Shown here: in pieces, positions 1 through 8,525 of the stretch | Layout of the letters: the number at the start of each line of letters is the position of its first letter | Numbering within the stretch: the first letter of the stretch is position 1 | Source of the DNA: a virus | Direction: 5' to 3' (one strand) | DNA length: 39,214 nucleotides | Virus record (IMG/VR): IMGVR_UViG_3300031569_000017 | Coordinates: 1 to 39,214 of that record | The notes under the pieces: model-generated | Seen by the model: the letters and a program-made list of their open reading frames with translations, nothing else | Database searches by the model: none | Told to the model about the DNA's origin: nothing | Program-made: the position numbers and the translations under genes

Positions 1-146
1 CCAAAAATCTGTATCTAATTCTATGTTAATATTCTCTAGGTTAGTAGATATAATATCCATTAACTCTACAGTATAAGCTCCAACAAATTGGTTAAATATA
101 AAACTAGCATCTGTTTCTGCTATAGACCATTTTTTAGTAGCATAGT
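1..146. repeat. Terminal overlap, left copy (circular join)
   Basis: These 146 bases are repeated at 39069-39214 in the same orientation with a single difference: T at 20 against G at 39088. Both copies lie inside the same coding frame of a tail gene, and joining position 1 to 39068 keeps that frame open. The simplest reading is an assembly overlap of a circular or circularly permuted genome, not a biological terminal repeat. Unique length is then about 39,068 bp. Confidence 0.93.
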
Positions 147-1107
147 TATAAATAATAATTCTATCGCAAACACCTGTAGTATTGTTTAAGTTATTTACTG
201 ATGGATAAAGCCACATAGCAAGTTGATTAAAAGGATCAACAGCTGCTACTATTCTATCTAAATATGCTTTATTAACATCAAGGTCAAAAAATCTATTTAC
301 TTTTTCTGCACCTATTGAAACTACATTATCACCTTGTATTTCGTAGAATCCATCATCAGCATAAAAGAATACTCGTCTATTATCTTGTGCTACAGTCTTA
401 CCATATACAGCTCCTCTATTAGGAGATATTACTGATAATCTAAATACAGTTGATCCACCAACATAATCCATACGAATAATTTGGTTTTGTCTAAATACAT
501 AGCCATACTCACCTGAAGTTATAGCTACAATTTCACCACCTGATCCTGGAAGATCTTGTTGATCAGATTGTTTAGTTCCTGATAACCAAGTTGTAATATC
601 ATTAATACCTGACCATTGGATTCTATTTTGATTTGATGTTTGGTTACCTGTTACTAAGAAATCTCTTATAACTCCTGAAACTCTAAATGTTGGAACAGTA
701 CCTGCTGTTTGTATTGCTGACAGATTAGCAAAGTTAGTTGATGTTCCCATTAAATAATATTGAGGTGCATCTACACCATTACTTGCTATAACATAATTAC
801 CAAATTGTGTGAATGTCCAAAAATCTGTATTAGTTCCTGAAAGAGATCCTTTACGTGATGTAAAAGCTCCACCACTTAATTGGTAAATATCTGTATTCTT
901 TGCAACAAAATTAAATACAGCTCCTGCATTATTTCTAAATGATCCTCCACCTCTAGCATCAGCTGCTATATTATTAGAGCTATAGTTTACTAAAGAAGGA
1001 AATCTTTTATAAGAGTTTAATGCATAGTATACATTTGTTGCTACGTTAGCACCTGGATTCAAGTGTTTAGGTTGATCAGGTAACCATTCGCCAAAAGGTA
1101 TTTGCAT
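1..1107 (-). CDS. Tail tube protein, T7 gp12-like (N-terminal 369 codons; continues at 39068)
   Basis: The reading frame starts at the ATG at 1107, which overlaps the stop of the adaptor gene by one base (TAATG), and stays open to base 1. It continues through the circular join at 39068-38709, giving a protein of about 488 aa. The protein begins MQIPFGEWLPDQPKHLNPG and has many short beta-strand-like segments, such as GEYGYVFRQNQIIRMDYVGG and VFFYADDGFYEIQGDNVVSI. That pattern fits the beta-propeller-like tail tubular protein B / tail nozzle of podoviruses. The position directly after the adaptor supports this (adaptor then nozzle, as T7 gp11-gp12). The assignment rests on order, size and strand pattern; no catalytic motif is expected. 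It is likely a structural component of the short tail that connects the head adaptor to the fibres. Confidence 0.72.
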   Translation of the reverse strand, partial: MQIPFGEWLPDQPKHLNPGANVATNVYYALNSYKRFPSLVNYSSNNIAADARGGGSFRNNAGAVFNFVAKNTDIYQLSGGAFTSRKGSLSGTNTDFWTFTQFGNYVIASNGVDAPQYYLMGTSTNFANLSAIQTAGTVPTFRVSGVIRDFLVTGNQTSNQNRIQWSGINDITTWLSGTKQSDQQDLPGSGGEIVAITSGEYGYVFRQNQIIRMDYVGGSTVFRLSVISPNRGAVYGKTVAQDNRRVFFYADDGFYEIQGDNVVSIGAEKVNRFFDLDVNKAYLDRIVAAVDPFNQLAMWLYPSVNNLNNTTGVCDRIIIYNYATKKWSIAETDASFIFNQFVGAYTVELMDIISTNLENINIELDTDFW

Positions 1108-1772
1108 TATTTTCTCCTATAGAATGATAGATCTGTACTTACATCTGTTCTTTGAACAACAGGTGCAGATCCATATGAATCTTGTTTGTCATTATTTTCA
1201 CATCTTTCAAGAGATGCTGAATACATACCTAACCATTGTTGCGTTTGGTTAGGGTCGATCCCACCGATAAAATTACTGGCATGATATAAGGCCCCATATA
1301 AATAAACAGATGGATGACTTGCCAAAATATAATTAGAGGTATTGCTATCAGACAAAGCAGTAAAAGCTTTATAATATTGTAGCTTACCAGTATAACTCGT
1401 ATCAGGTTGGGGTGCGAATCTAAAACTTTCAGTACCATTATCTGACTCTATAGTATACGTTCTAGGCATACCTGAAGTCGAACCTCCTTTTATTTCAAAC
1501 ATATTACCTGGAGTTATATATTCCAAATGATATTTAGTACTAGCTGATAATATATGAAATGATCTTACAGCTATAAAACCTGTTGGTACAGTTACTAATT
1601 CTGCATCAAGAGTAAGATCATCATTCTGTTCCATTTGTCTTATACGTAACTTAGCATTAAAATCAGCTTCAGTAAGTTTTATAAAATCATCTTGTATTTC
1701 AGTTGTAAGATCTGATCTGTTTAAAAAATTTGCTATTGATGATTTAAGTTCTGTGTATGTTGATAATGCCAT
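1107..1772 (-). CDS. Head-tail adaptor / tail tubular protein A-like
   Basis: This 221-aa protein has a helical N-terminus (about residues 5-50, ending in LTEADFNAKLRIRQMEQ) and then beta-rich segments (RSFHILSASTKYHLEYI, FRFAPQPDTSYTGKLQYYK). The layout matches the phage adaptor family that includes T7 gp11 and SU10-type adaptors, where the helices dock under the portal ring and the loops contact the tail nozzle. Its stop and the next start share one base (TAATG at 1107), and the same arrangement joins it to the gene upstream at 1772. Capsid genes lie upstream and the tail tube gene downstream, which agrees with a connector role. The start codon is fixed by the overlap. I am fairly sure of the role and less sure of the exact family. 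Confidence 0.75.
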   Translation of the reverse strand: MALSTYTELKSSIANFLNRSDLTTEIQDDFIKLTEADFNAKLRIRQMEQNDDLTLDAELVTVPTGFIAVRSFHILSASTKYHLEYITPGNMFEIKGGSTSGMPRTYTIESDNGTESFRFAPQPDTSYTGKLQYYKAFTALSDSNTSNYILASHPSVYLYGALYHASNFIGGIDPNQTQQWLGMYSASLERCENNDKQDSYGSAPVVQRTDVSTDLSFYRRK

Positions 1773-2098
1773 TACATTTTTCCTGATGCTGTTCTAAAGT
1801 AACGATACTCGCTACTATTTAGTTTTAACTTTAAAATTTTTGTTCTTTCTACTTTTGGTATTTGCCACCAATTATTAGTTCCATTATATTCTTTAGCCCA
1901 TATTTCTAAAATCATAGTTGGAATACTAGCTATACGTTTAATATCTTTTGTATCAGAATAACCATCATTAAGATTATATAATCTTTTATTCTTTTGAAGA
2001 ATAGGATTAACATCTTGTGATCTTTTTACTGTTATTTTTCCGTTAGGTTCTACGAAATATTTAGTTCCGTCAGATTCCTGGTCTCTTAATATAGACAT
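1772..2098 (-). CDS. Conserved-looking head-tail region protein, unknown function
   Basis: A 108-aa protein overlapping both neighbours by one base (TAATG at 1772 and at 2098), so translation is probably coupled. It carries a DVNPILQKNKRLYN segment (about residues 28-42) and an ASIPTMILEIWAKEY segment (about 57-71). I recall similar segments from small proteins found next to the adaptor gene in marine podoviruses, where the product is unnamed. There is no signal peptide, membrane span or enzyme motif. The position suggests a virion or assembly role, perhaps an accessory of the connector, but the sequence alone does not show it. Confidence 0.7.
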   Translation of the reverse strand: MSILRDQESDGTKYFVEPNGKITVKRSQDVNPILQKNKRLYNLNDGYSDTKDIKRIASIPTMILEIWAKEYNGTNNWWQIPKVERTKILKLKLNSSEYRYFRTASGKM

Positions 2099-2364
2099 TA
2101 TTCACTTAATGTAGTTACGTAAACATTGGCAGAACCAATGGCAGCTAATTTTTCTCCAGGTGAAACTTTAAAATATTCATAACTTTTTGCTTCTAAAAAT
2201 ATTTTAGATGCTGTTGAAGTTGGATTAACTCCAAATTCTATATGAACATCTGCATCAGATATTACTCTAACGTATTCTATGTTAGCTTCAAAAGCAGCAG
2301 TCTGTGAAGATGTACCATCTGAAGCAAGTTTTATAGTTGTAACTGGTCTCATTGCTATATGCAT
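2098..2364 (-). CDS. Small beta-rich structural protein, possible head decoration
   Basis: I choose the ATG at 2364 (protein begins MHIAMRPVTTIKLASDG, 88 aa) because AGGA stands 7 bases upstream of it. A longer frame to 2409 would run through the hairpin at 2390-2407. The protein alternates beta-prone segments (VTTIKLASDG, IEYVRVISDADVHIEFG, SYEYFKVSPGEKLAAIG, ANVYVTTLSE) and has no cysteine. It resembles small phage beta-sandwich proteins whose sequences contain GEKLAAIG-like loops. The protein encoded at 33000-33338 has the same general layout, so the two may be structurally related. Decoration or head-completion is an inference from shape and position between the capsid and adaptor genes. 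Confidence 0.65.
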   Translation of the reverse strand: MHIAMRPVTTIKLASDGTSSQTAAFEANIEYVRVISDADVHIEFGVNPTSTASKIFLEAKSYEYFKVSPGEKLAAIGSANVYVTTLSE

Positions 2365-2389
2365 TTGTATTTCCTTTATTTGATTATTA

Positions 2390-2407
2390 GGGGAGATTGC
2401 TCTCCCC
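2390..2407 (-). terminator. Intercistronic hairpin GGGGAGA / TCTCCCC with GCAA loop
   Basis: On the minus strand a perfect 7-bp stem is capped by a GCAA (GNRA-type) tetraloop. It lies just after the stop of the 115-aa gene and before the next ribosome site. No U tract follows (the next bases are TAATAATC), so full intrinsic termination is doubtful. A 3' stabiliser, processing site or partial terminator fits better. Confidence 0.55.
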
Positions 2408-2419
2408 AATATTAATTTA

Positions 2420-2767
2420 TTATCTTCTTACTACTAATGTAACAAGACACTTCTTAGTGCCAGTAGATCCACCATCTGTAATGATTTCAATAGTGCCATC
2501 TTCAAGTACATCGTTAGCTGCTGTAGGTGCAGACGAATCTACAGTTCCAGCTGCTGAACCTGAATGTGCAACAGTTATTGCAGATCCTGTCATAGCAGTT
2601 CCACCGATTTCAAAAGTTAATGCAGCATTCGCATTTGTTATTGCACCTTGTAAAGCAGTAATAATTTTTATTACTTTTCCACCATCAGGTACTGCAACAA
2701 ATGTAGATGAAGCTGTACTAATATCTTCTATTTCGGCTTGTATAAAATAGTCGTTTAATGTTCTCAT
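2420..2767 (-). CDS. Putative capsid decoration protein
   Basis: A 115-aa protein with a clear ribosome site (AAAGGAGAAAAC before the ATG at 2767). After a short N-terminal segment (MRTLNDYFIQAEIEDIST) it is a run of beta-prone strands and small-residue loops: STFVAVPDGGKVIKIITALQ, LTFEIGGTAMTGSAITVAHS, GTIEIITDGGSTG and a final LVTLVVRR. Proteins of this shape and size, encoded directly after the major capsid gene, are often head decoration proteins in marine phages. It has its own hairpin on each side (2831-2857 and 2390-2407), which may set its expression apart from the capsid gene. The role is inferred from location and composition. Confidence 0.62.
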   Translation of the reverse strand: MRTLNDYFIQAEIEDISTASSTFVAVPDGGKVIKIITALQGAITNANAALTFEIGGTAMTGSAITVAHSGSAAGTVDSSAPTAANDVLEDGTIEIITDGGSTGTKKCLVTLVVRR

Positions 2768-2830
2768 GTTTTCTCCTTTGTATGTTCCGTATTATTGACC
2801 TCTTAATACTTCATATTTGGGTTTGATACA

Positions 2831-2857
2831 AGGGGAGTAGTTTGAGGTTACTCCCCT
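2831..2857 (-). terminator. Hairpin after the major capsid gene
   Basis: A perfect 9-bp inverted repeat (AGGGGAGTA with TACTCCCCT, 9-base loop) lies 13 bases beyond the capsid stop codon on the minus strand. T7 carries its T-phi terminator at the equivalent place after gene 10. Here no U tract follows the stem (CTTGTATC), so it may be a leaky terminator or an mRNA 3'-end stabiliser rather than a classical terminator. Confidence 0.6.
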
Positions 2858-2870
2858 ATGTATTTATAAA

Positions 2871-3818
2871 TTATGATGTTGTTAAGTCGAATACTCCACC
2901 TGAAGCACCTTCATTTCTAGAGATCAAAGTAAGTTCAGCTAATAGCTGTCTTTTTTCTGAGTCACCAGTTTTAGAAAGTTCATGCATTGTGAAGTCTCTT
3001 AAGAACCCTACAGACCAATAGTCCATATCTAGAACTAAAGCATCTCTATCTCTAGAGAATCTGTTTGGTACTACTTCTAAATCACCAAAGTCAGAAGAAT
3101 ATACATCTATTGAAGTGTATAAAGTTTTATCTTCTGAAGCATCGAATCTAGTAGATCCACCAGTAAATCCTGAGATTTTCTGTTTGTTGAATGGGCCTAC
3201 CATGATTACAGATGGGTTACCACCTGAGTTCCATGTTCCTTTGATAACTTCTTTCAACATAGATTCAGTTAAAGCTCTTTGTGTACCATCGTTTCTAGCA
3301 TCAGATCCATCAGCTGCAGTAGGAGAAGTTCCAGATGCACCTAGTGAATCGTTAGTAGCAATCCAAGCACCTATAGAAGCAAATGTTCTTGCAGTCGTTG
3401 CATTTCCAGCTGCTCTTACTTGGTTAGTTAATAAAGTAGACTCGATGTCTCTTTTTAACTCTTTGGATTTTTTTGCTATTTGGTATGCAAGTTCACTTGC
3501 TCTACCAGCTTTATCTACAGCTTCTTGTGTACCAGTAATTACTACAGTCTTATCCATGATCTGTGTGTAGTTACCAATTCTAACTGTTGCTGTTGATGCA
3601 TCTAGAGTAGCTTCATCGCCTTCAATAACAGCATTATTAGTTGCTGCAGAGGCTAAACTATCTGTTTGCCATTCGTGGAAAGTGTTTTTTACCTGCTCTC
3701 TCGCAGCTGCACTCATGAAAGGAGTTTCAGTTGGAGAAATTGAGTAAATAACATCTTGTAGATCTTCTCTAATACCTACTGCATCGTATGTATCAAAGGT
3801 GTTTGTTGGTTGTGCCAT
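2871..3818 (-). CDS. Major capsid protein, SU10/DUF5309-like HK97 fold
   Basis: This 315-aa protein has features I associate with the DUF5309 / SU10 major capsid family: an N-terminal FDTYDAVGIREDLQDVIYSISPTETPF-type segment cut here to its key parts (NTFDTY, REDLQDVIY, ISPTETPF at about residues 6-35), a middle NYTQIMDKTVVITGTQEAVD region, a helical KKSKELKRDIE spine (about 116-126), and a C-terminal GDLEVVPNRF...VLDMDYW P-domain-like stretch. The length is normal for the family. It is preceded by the scaffold gene and followed by a strong hairpin, which is the usual head-gene order. The product forms the icosahedral shell. Start ATG at 3818 follows AGGAAAATAAC. Confidence is high for the role. 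Confidence 0.9.
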   Translation of the reverse strand: MAQPTNTFDTYDAVGIREDLQDVIYSISPTETPFMSAAAREQVKNTFHEWQTDSLASAATNNAVIEGDEATLDASTATVRIGNYTQIMDKTVVITGTQEAVDKAGRASELAYQIAKKSKELKRDIESTLLTNQVRAAGNATTARTFASIGAWIATNDSLGASGTSPTAADGSDARNDGTQRALTESMLKEVIKGTWNSGGNPSVIMVGPFNKQKISGFTGGSTRFDASEDKTLYTSIDVYSSDFGDLEVVPNRFSRDRDALVLDMDYWSVGFLRDFTMHELSKTGDSEKRQLLAELTLISRNEGASGGVFDLTTS

Positions 3819-3827
3819 GTTATTTTC

Positions 3828-4826
3828 CTATTTGTTTTTTGAGATTATTTCAAGAATAGCAGAATGAGCATCGTTCAGTTTACCTGACTTTCTCAATCTA
3901 CCAATTTTTTGTTTAACAGTAGCACGTTTAGAATCCTCCATCTTAGGAGTTCCTGATTTAATTACTCTAGGAGCTGTAGTAACTTTTTTATTAGTTACTG
4001 GTGCTGCCTTCGAGGCTCTATATCCCATTGCATCTCTTAGAACCATAAGGAATCTATGATCTGCTAATGAACCAATTTCTTGCTCATTAAATCCATATTC
4101 AGATAAAGATTGCTTCATCTGATTTTTGAAAGTAACTGCTTTATTTGGATCACTATATTCAGGGATCTTAGTTGCTGCCAAAGTTTTTTGTTCTTCTATG
4201 TATTGATTATACTGCTGAGCTTTTAGTGCTTCACTTTGAGATCTTAATTTATTAAAAGATTCTCTTTGTTGACGCATTTCAAAATCTATCTTAGCAGCAT
4301 TCGCAGGATCTTCGTCATACATCTTTTTGAGATCTGCATCGTTAGAAGGTTGACTGATATAGTTACTGGCCATGCCAATTAAATCATTCAATTCTTTTAG
4401 CTTACTGTCATACGTTTGACTAAGGCTCATTCTTTGATCATCAAGTGTTTTCTTATCTTGGGATAAAGCATGTGTCTTTTGTCGATAATCTGAGTCTCTT
4501 GAATAACCTGATTTCAATTCGTCCAAGCTGACCTCTAACTCTTGACCTTGTACTTTGACTCGGTGGAGTGAAGGTTCTTGTTCTTCTTGTTGTTCGGTTT
4601 GTTCTGTCTCAGTTATTTCAGAGCTTTCAGTTTCAGGTTTAGCTTCCTCAGTCTCGGATTTGCTAACTTCTTCAACAACATCAGGTGCAGTTTCTTGAAC
4701 TGGTTTTTCCTGTGTTTGCTCTTGTGGTTCTGTCTGTTTTTTCTCAGGTTCTGATTGTCCTTCTTGAGGATTCAGTAGTCCTGTTATTTTATCAGCAGCA
4801 CCTTTTATAGTTTTATCTACTTGCAT
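3828..4826 (-). CDS. Capsid scaffolding protein
   Basis: A 332-aa protein rich in Glu, Gln and Lys. Residues about 15-85 are a disordered acidic stretch (many EE, EQTQE, SETEE and EQEEQEP clusters). Residues about 85-250 are heptad-like helices (KTLDDQRMSLSQTYDSKLKE, FNKLRSQSEALKAQQYNQY), and the C-terminus is basic (KATVKQKIGRLRKSGKLND at about 300-320). This acidic-helical-basic plan is typical of phage scaffolds, whose basic tail binds the capsid protein. It stands directly between the portal and major capsid genes, as in T7-like phages. No protease motif is visible. GGAGAAT precedes the ATG at 4826. Confidence 0.82.
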   Translation of the reverse strand: MQVDKTIKGAADKITGLLNPQEGQSEPEKKQTEPQEQTQEKPVQETAPDVVEEVSKSETEEAKPETESSEITETEQTEQQEEQEPSLHRVKVQGQELEVSLDELKSGYSRDSDYRQKTHALSQDKKTLDDQRMSLSQTYDSKLKELNDLIGMASNYISQPSNDADLKKMYDEDPANAAKIDFEMRQQRESFNKLRSQSEALKAQQYNQYIEEQKTLAATKIPEYSDPNKAVTFKNQMKQSLSEYGFNEQEIGSLADHRFLMVLRDAMGYRASKAAPVTNKKVTTAPRVIKSGTPKMEDSKRATVKQKIGRLRKSGKLNDAHSAILEIISKNK

Positions 4827-4883
4827 AGATTCTCCTTTTAGGTTGATCGCTTCCTGGATTGGATTAGCGAAATAGACTTCTAA

Positions 4884-5153
4884 TTACTTAGTTAAGTCTT
4901 GTAGTTGTTCTAGCTCTTTGGAGGCTAGTTTTCCTTCATTCATCACAGACTCAAGATGTCCTTTGATTTTGTCGACCATATTATAGGCCATCCAAAGAAC
5001 TTGTCTTTGATCGTGATCTTTATAAGACGTGTTAAATATTTCCTCTTTGTATCGAGTCTTTAAATAACTAATCGCCTCTTTCATCAGGGGTTCGTCCAGT
5101 ATTAACTGGGCCTTTGTTCCCTGCGAAATCTGTTTTGTTAGATCCTTTGTCAT
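4884..5153 (-). CDS. Small helical protein next to portal, unknown function
   Basis: An 89-aa, mostly helical protein whose first 86 bases overlap the end of the portal gene in another frame. The core (about residues 21-85) contains KEAISYLKTRYKEEIFNTS, RQVLWMAYNMVDKIKGHLE and ASKELEQLQDLTK. I recall many podoviruses with a small protein of this type (helix, then a stretch meaning roughly 'e.i.nT...d...R..lw......v..hL') beside the portal or scaffold gene, with no known function. AAAGGATC lies inside the gene, so a later start is possible, but none of the later ATGs has a better site except M24. It could be a head-assembly chaperone; that is a guess. Confidence 0.65.
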   Translation of the reverse strand: MTKDLTKQISQGTKAQLILDEPLMKEAISYLKTRYKEEIFNTSYKDHDQRQVLWMAYNMVDKIKGHLESVMNEGKLASKELEQLQDLTK

Positions 5154-7218
5154 TAAAAAATGTTTTTTGACCTTTCATTATTTCTTTAAATAAATCACCT
5201 GATTGTTTTACTTGTTGTGTTTCTACCACAGATCGGTTCTTCATTTCAAGCTCATTTATTTTAGTACCATATTTAAGTTCCATCTCTTTAACTCTTAGTT
5301 CAAAATCTAGCATACTTTGTCTTAATTCAGCTTCTAGTTTTTTCATTTGTACTTCAGCATCTAGAGATTTTCTTTGATTTTCACCTTGTACTTGAGCTAA
5401 TGATACCTTTTCAAATTCTGTTGGTGGTTTAGGAGGAAGTGGTGGCATTTGTGCTGCACCTACTTCAGGATCCATAAAGAATGGTTCTACACTTCCAAGA
5501 CCTGCATTCTCTACAAGTTTTTGTAATGTGGAATATATATTTTTAAGATTAACTACTGGGCCATATACATTCTGTTGTAATTGTATTGCTTGTAGTTGTC
5601 TTTGTAAAATACCATTAAGAAGTATAAGTTGTTGTTCTTTAGAACCTGTACCTAATCCTACTTTAACAGATAAGTTAACTCTATTTCTCCATTCGTATGG
5701 AGCCATAGGTACAAACTCACCTCTAATTCTAACTAATTTTTCTTTTTGTTGATACTTGCAAAGTAATTCAAATATCTTAATTCCTAAATCTTTAACACCA
5801 GTCTCTGCAAAAGTTCTAGCAATCAATTCCATTCTCATTTGAGATTGAGTTAAAACCTGGTTCATGCCAGTTGCAGTATCTGTATTAAGTGAATCTGTTT
5901 GTAAACCTTGTGAAGATTTTGTAACACCTGATCGTGCTTCTCTTACTGAATCTAAATAGTTTAATAATCCTGAAGCTTGTTCTGTAATAGGTTGAGCTGC
6001 CATGACTTGCATAACATTAGCAGGTGGTTGTTTAGTTCTTACAATACCTCCTGGACGATTTGTTAAAAGATCATCCATAGCTACTTGACCATCTTGAATA
6101 GCAATTCTATTATTATTAGTTAGATACATATTATCTAACATTTGTCTCATAACAGTAGATTTAATTAATTGTATATCCTCTATAAGTTCAGAAACAGATC
6201 TACCATAAAATCTGTGAGGCATAATAATTGGAGTCATTGAAACAAAAGGAATTGAATCAACTTCTGTCATATCTAATATTTTATAAGATCCATTACCTGC
6301 TAAGCAGACTTTCATTAATTCTGATTTACCATCACCATTAACATCTAATCTTACATAACATTCATGTACTAATATTTCATCAGAAGAACTATCACCTCTA
6401 TCTTGTGGTGAAGAAAAATCTGTATCTTGGTATCTTACTTGTCTATCTTCTAAATAATCTTCTGAATTACCAGTAGGTAGATCATAAACCATATCTTTAT
6501 CATAACCCATTTCTACTAATAAAGTTCTAGTCATACTTACTCTATGACAAACGAAGTTAGCAGACTCGATAGATTTAGCTCTACGTTCTATTAAAAATTC
6601 TTCAGGTGGAATAGGATCAATCTTAACTTGTCCATATTTTTGTGTCTTATGAATAACGACATCATGAAATGTTACTGTATCAATAATCTTATCATTATTA
6701 TCTTTAAATTCTTCATCGTATTCTTGATGTTCTGATTCTGTAACTTCATCATCTGCAAGTAATAAATTATACTCATCATCTGTTAATTTTTTATATTCTT
6801 CTCTTGTAGTTTTTTCAGAGTCATCCCAATAAACTTTTAAGATACCATTCTTTTGTACTAAGGCATCTTTGAATGCTGTATACAATGCAGAAAAACCTCT
6901 GTTCTCTTTATAGAAAACATGGTTAATATAATCACTAGCTTGTTTAGCTACCTTCTCATCTTCAGGCCCAGCAGGTTCACAATGAAATACATTATCTCCA
7001 GCTGTAAAAATTTTCATTAAAGAAGGCATTAAAGATTCGATCGTATCAGATACATCTGTACTTACGACTTGAGATCTTCCTTCTTGTTCATTACCAAAAG
7101 GTTTACCTAAATAATATTCTAAAGACTTACGTCTACGAGATACTATTTCACCACCGATATAACCTGATGATGATCTTAGTTCTCTATTTAATATTGCTAC
7201 AATTTCATTTTCTGTCAT
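5068..7218 (-). CDS. Portal protein, P22-type
   Basis: A 716-aa protein matching P22-type portals in size and motifs: an N-terminal helical YYLGKPFGNEQEGRSQVVS region (about residues 31-49) with DTIESLMPSLMKIF after it, a PIPPEEFLIERRAKSIESA stretch (about 203-221), IPFVSMTPIIMPHRFYGRSV (about 323-342), and a long helical C-terminus (about 600-690) full of Lys, Glu and Gln, likely the barrel. It forms the dodecameric DNA channel at the capsid vertex, where terminase docks for packaging. The gene overlaps the large terminase by four bases (ATGA at 7215-7218), so translation is coupled. This is one of the surest calls in the window. Confidence 0.93.
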   Translation of the reverse strand: MTENEIVAILNRELRSSSGYIGGEIVSRRRKSLEYYLGKPFGNEQEGRSQVVSTDVSDTIESLMPSLMKIFTAGDNVFHCEPAGPEDEKVAKQASDYINHVFYKENRGFSALYTAFKDALVQKNGILKVYWDDSEKTTREEYKKLTDDEYNLLLADDEVTESEHQEYDEEFKDNNDKIIDTVTFHDVVIHKTQKYGQVKIDPIPPEEFLIERRAKSIESANFVCHRVSMTRTLLVEMGYDKDMVYDLPTGNSEDYLEDRQVRYQDTDFSSPQDRGDSSSDEILVHECYVRLDVNGDGKSELMKVCLAGNGSYKILDMTEVDSIPFVSMTPIIMPHRFYGRSVSELIEDIQLIKSTVMRQMLDNMYLTNNNRIAIQDGQVAMDDLLTNRPGGIVRTKQPPANVMQVMAAQPITEQASGLLNYLDSVREARSGVTKSSQGLQTDSLNTDTATGMNQVLTQSQMRMELIARTFAETGVKDLGIKIFELLCKYQQKEKLVRIRGEFVPMAPYEWRNRVNLSVKVGLGTGSKEQQLILLNGILQRQLQAIQLQQNVYGPVVNLKNIYSTLQKLVENAGLGSVEPFFMDPEVGAAQMPPLPPKPPTEFEKVSLAQVQGENQRKSLDAEVQMKKLEAELRQSMLDFELRVKEMELKYGTKINELEMKNRSVVETQQVKQSGDLFKEIMKGQKTFFNDKGSNKTDFAGNKGPVNTGRTPDERGD

Positions 7219-8525
7219 ACTATATATTTATAATCCACATTTATTGGTCTTTGCCAGTCTGATGTATCAATAGGATCATGTACGCATCCATATCTAAACG
7301 CATCTGATGCGTGTGAACACCAATCGTGCAAAGGTTTATTTTTAAAAACTTGGTTCTTCTCATCCCATTGTTTACGATATTGACGTAATGCATCTAAACC
7401 CAATTTGCATTTTTCTCTATCGAACCAACAATGTGGTAAAGCATTCCTAACAGATTCTATACCATGATCAACCTCTAATTTAGCACAAACTTCAAAGTCT
7501 ATTCCTAAATCGTTAGCAACTTCTAATCTAGATTTTCCTGTTCCTAATTCCCTAGCTTGTATATCATGAGGTGCTATATGTCTTTCGTAGTTATAGTTCT
7601 TATCTTCTAAGACTTCTGCGTAGTGAGCTAAAGACTCACCTGAGTTCTCATAATAATCTATAAGGTGTATTTCTTCACCTATTCTTTGTGCAAACCAAAT
7701 AGCTGTTGAATCCCCTATACCTAAATCCCACCATGTCTCGACACCTACGTGTTCTTCGACTGGAATACTCCCAATTCTCTTTTCATTATCAGCTTTGGTA
7801 ACTAATTTTCCAAAATAACTACCACTTACAGCAGCAGTAAAAGAACATTCAAACTCTTGGTTATATTGTTCTTCAGTCATTATGGACTGTGCATCTTTTA
7901 ATTCTTCGTCAGGAACTACATTGGTTTCAGAAGCTCTATACATTTTTGCAAACCAATTCTTTTGTCCTCGTTGTGCAAAATCATATACTTCCCAAAATTG
8001 ATTATGACCCATTGGTGTTCCAATAAACATAACCCATCCCATTGTATCAGCTACTGCTGGACGTATAATTTCTGTCCAGGTTCTTGGTGCCATGATAGCA
8101 AATTCGTCCATCACAACTCCATGATAACCCATACCTCTAAGTGAATCAGGATGATCGGCTCCAAATATTTGTAGAGTAGATCCGTTAAATAATTCTATTT
8201 TTAATTCTGTTTCGTTTTTATTACCACCTAAATACATTAGTGGTTTTGTATAAATTTTTAAATATTCCCAAGCAATAGATTTACCTTGTCTATATGTTGG
8301 AGCTATAAATGCACACTTCTGATTATTTTTTTTTATAGCTGTTCTAATTAATTCGTTAATAGCTAATACTGACTTACCAAATCTACGATGGCATACTAGC
8401 ACATTAAATCTTTTAAGACTGTTATGTACTTCTCTTTGTAAAGGACGAGGTGTGTAAGGAATAACTATATCTTTAGTTTCCTCTTTACTCGTCTCCCCAC
8501 TTAATATTGATTTTGATTGGGCCAT
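7215..8525 (-). CDS. terL: Terminase large subunit
   Basis: A DNA-packaging ATPase and nuclease of 436 aa from the ATG at 8525. A TTG three codons upstream (8534) is possible but has no better ribosome site. The N-terminal ATPase has Walker A CHRRFGKS (about residues 45-52) and Walker B VVMDE (about 137-141), followed by the coupling motif FIGTPMG. The C-terminal RNase H-like nuclease shows WDLGIGDSTAI, the HIAPHDIQA aspartate and the final HASDAFRYG aspartate, all expected metal ligands. It overlaps the small terminase upstream by about 40 bases and the portal gene downstream by four. All catalytic residues are present, so it should be active. The order TerS-TerL-portal is standard. Confidence 0.95.
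   Translation of the reverse strand: MAQSKSILSGETSKEETKDIVIPYTPRPLQREVHNSLKRFNVLVCHRRFGKSVLAINELIRTAIKKNNQKCAFIAPTYRQGKSIAWEYLKIYTKPLMYLGGNKNETELKIELFNGSTLQIFGADHPDSLRGMGYHGVVMDEFAIMAPRTWTEIIRPAVADTMGWVMFIGTPMGHNQFWEVYDFAQRGQKNWFAKMYRASETNVVPDEELKDAQSIMTEEQYNQEFECSFTAAVSGSYFGKLVTKADNEKRIGSIPVEEHVGVETWWDLGIGDSTAIWFAQRIGEEIHLIDYYENSGESLAHYAEVLEDKNYNYERHIAPHDIQARELGTGKSRLEVANDLGIDFEVCAKLEVDHGIESVRNALPHCWFDREKCKLGLDALRQYRKQWDEKNQVFKNKPLHDWCSHASDAFRYGCVHDPIDTSDWQRPINVDYKYIV

Noticed and set aside
2397-2750. Plus-strand frame of 117 codons opposite the decoration gene
   Set aside because: It lies exactly opposite the 115-aa minus gene, has no ribosome site, and its Val/Ile/Pro/Ser-rich composition is the mirror of the coding strand.
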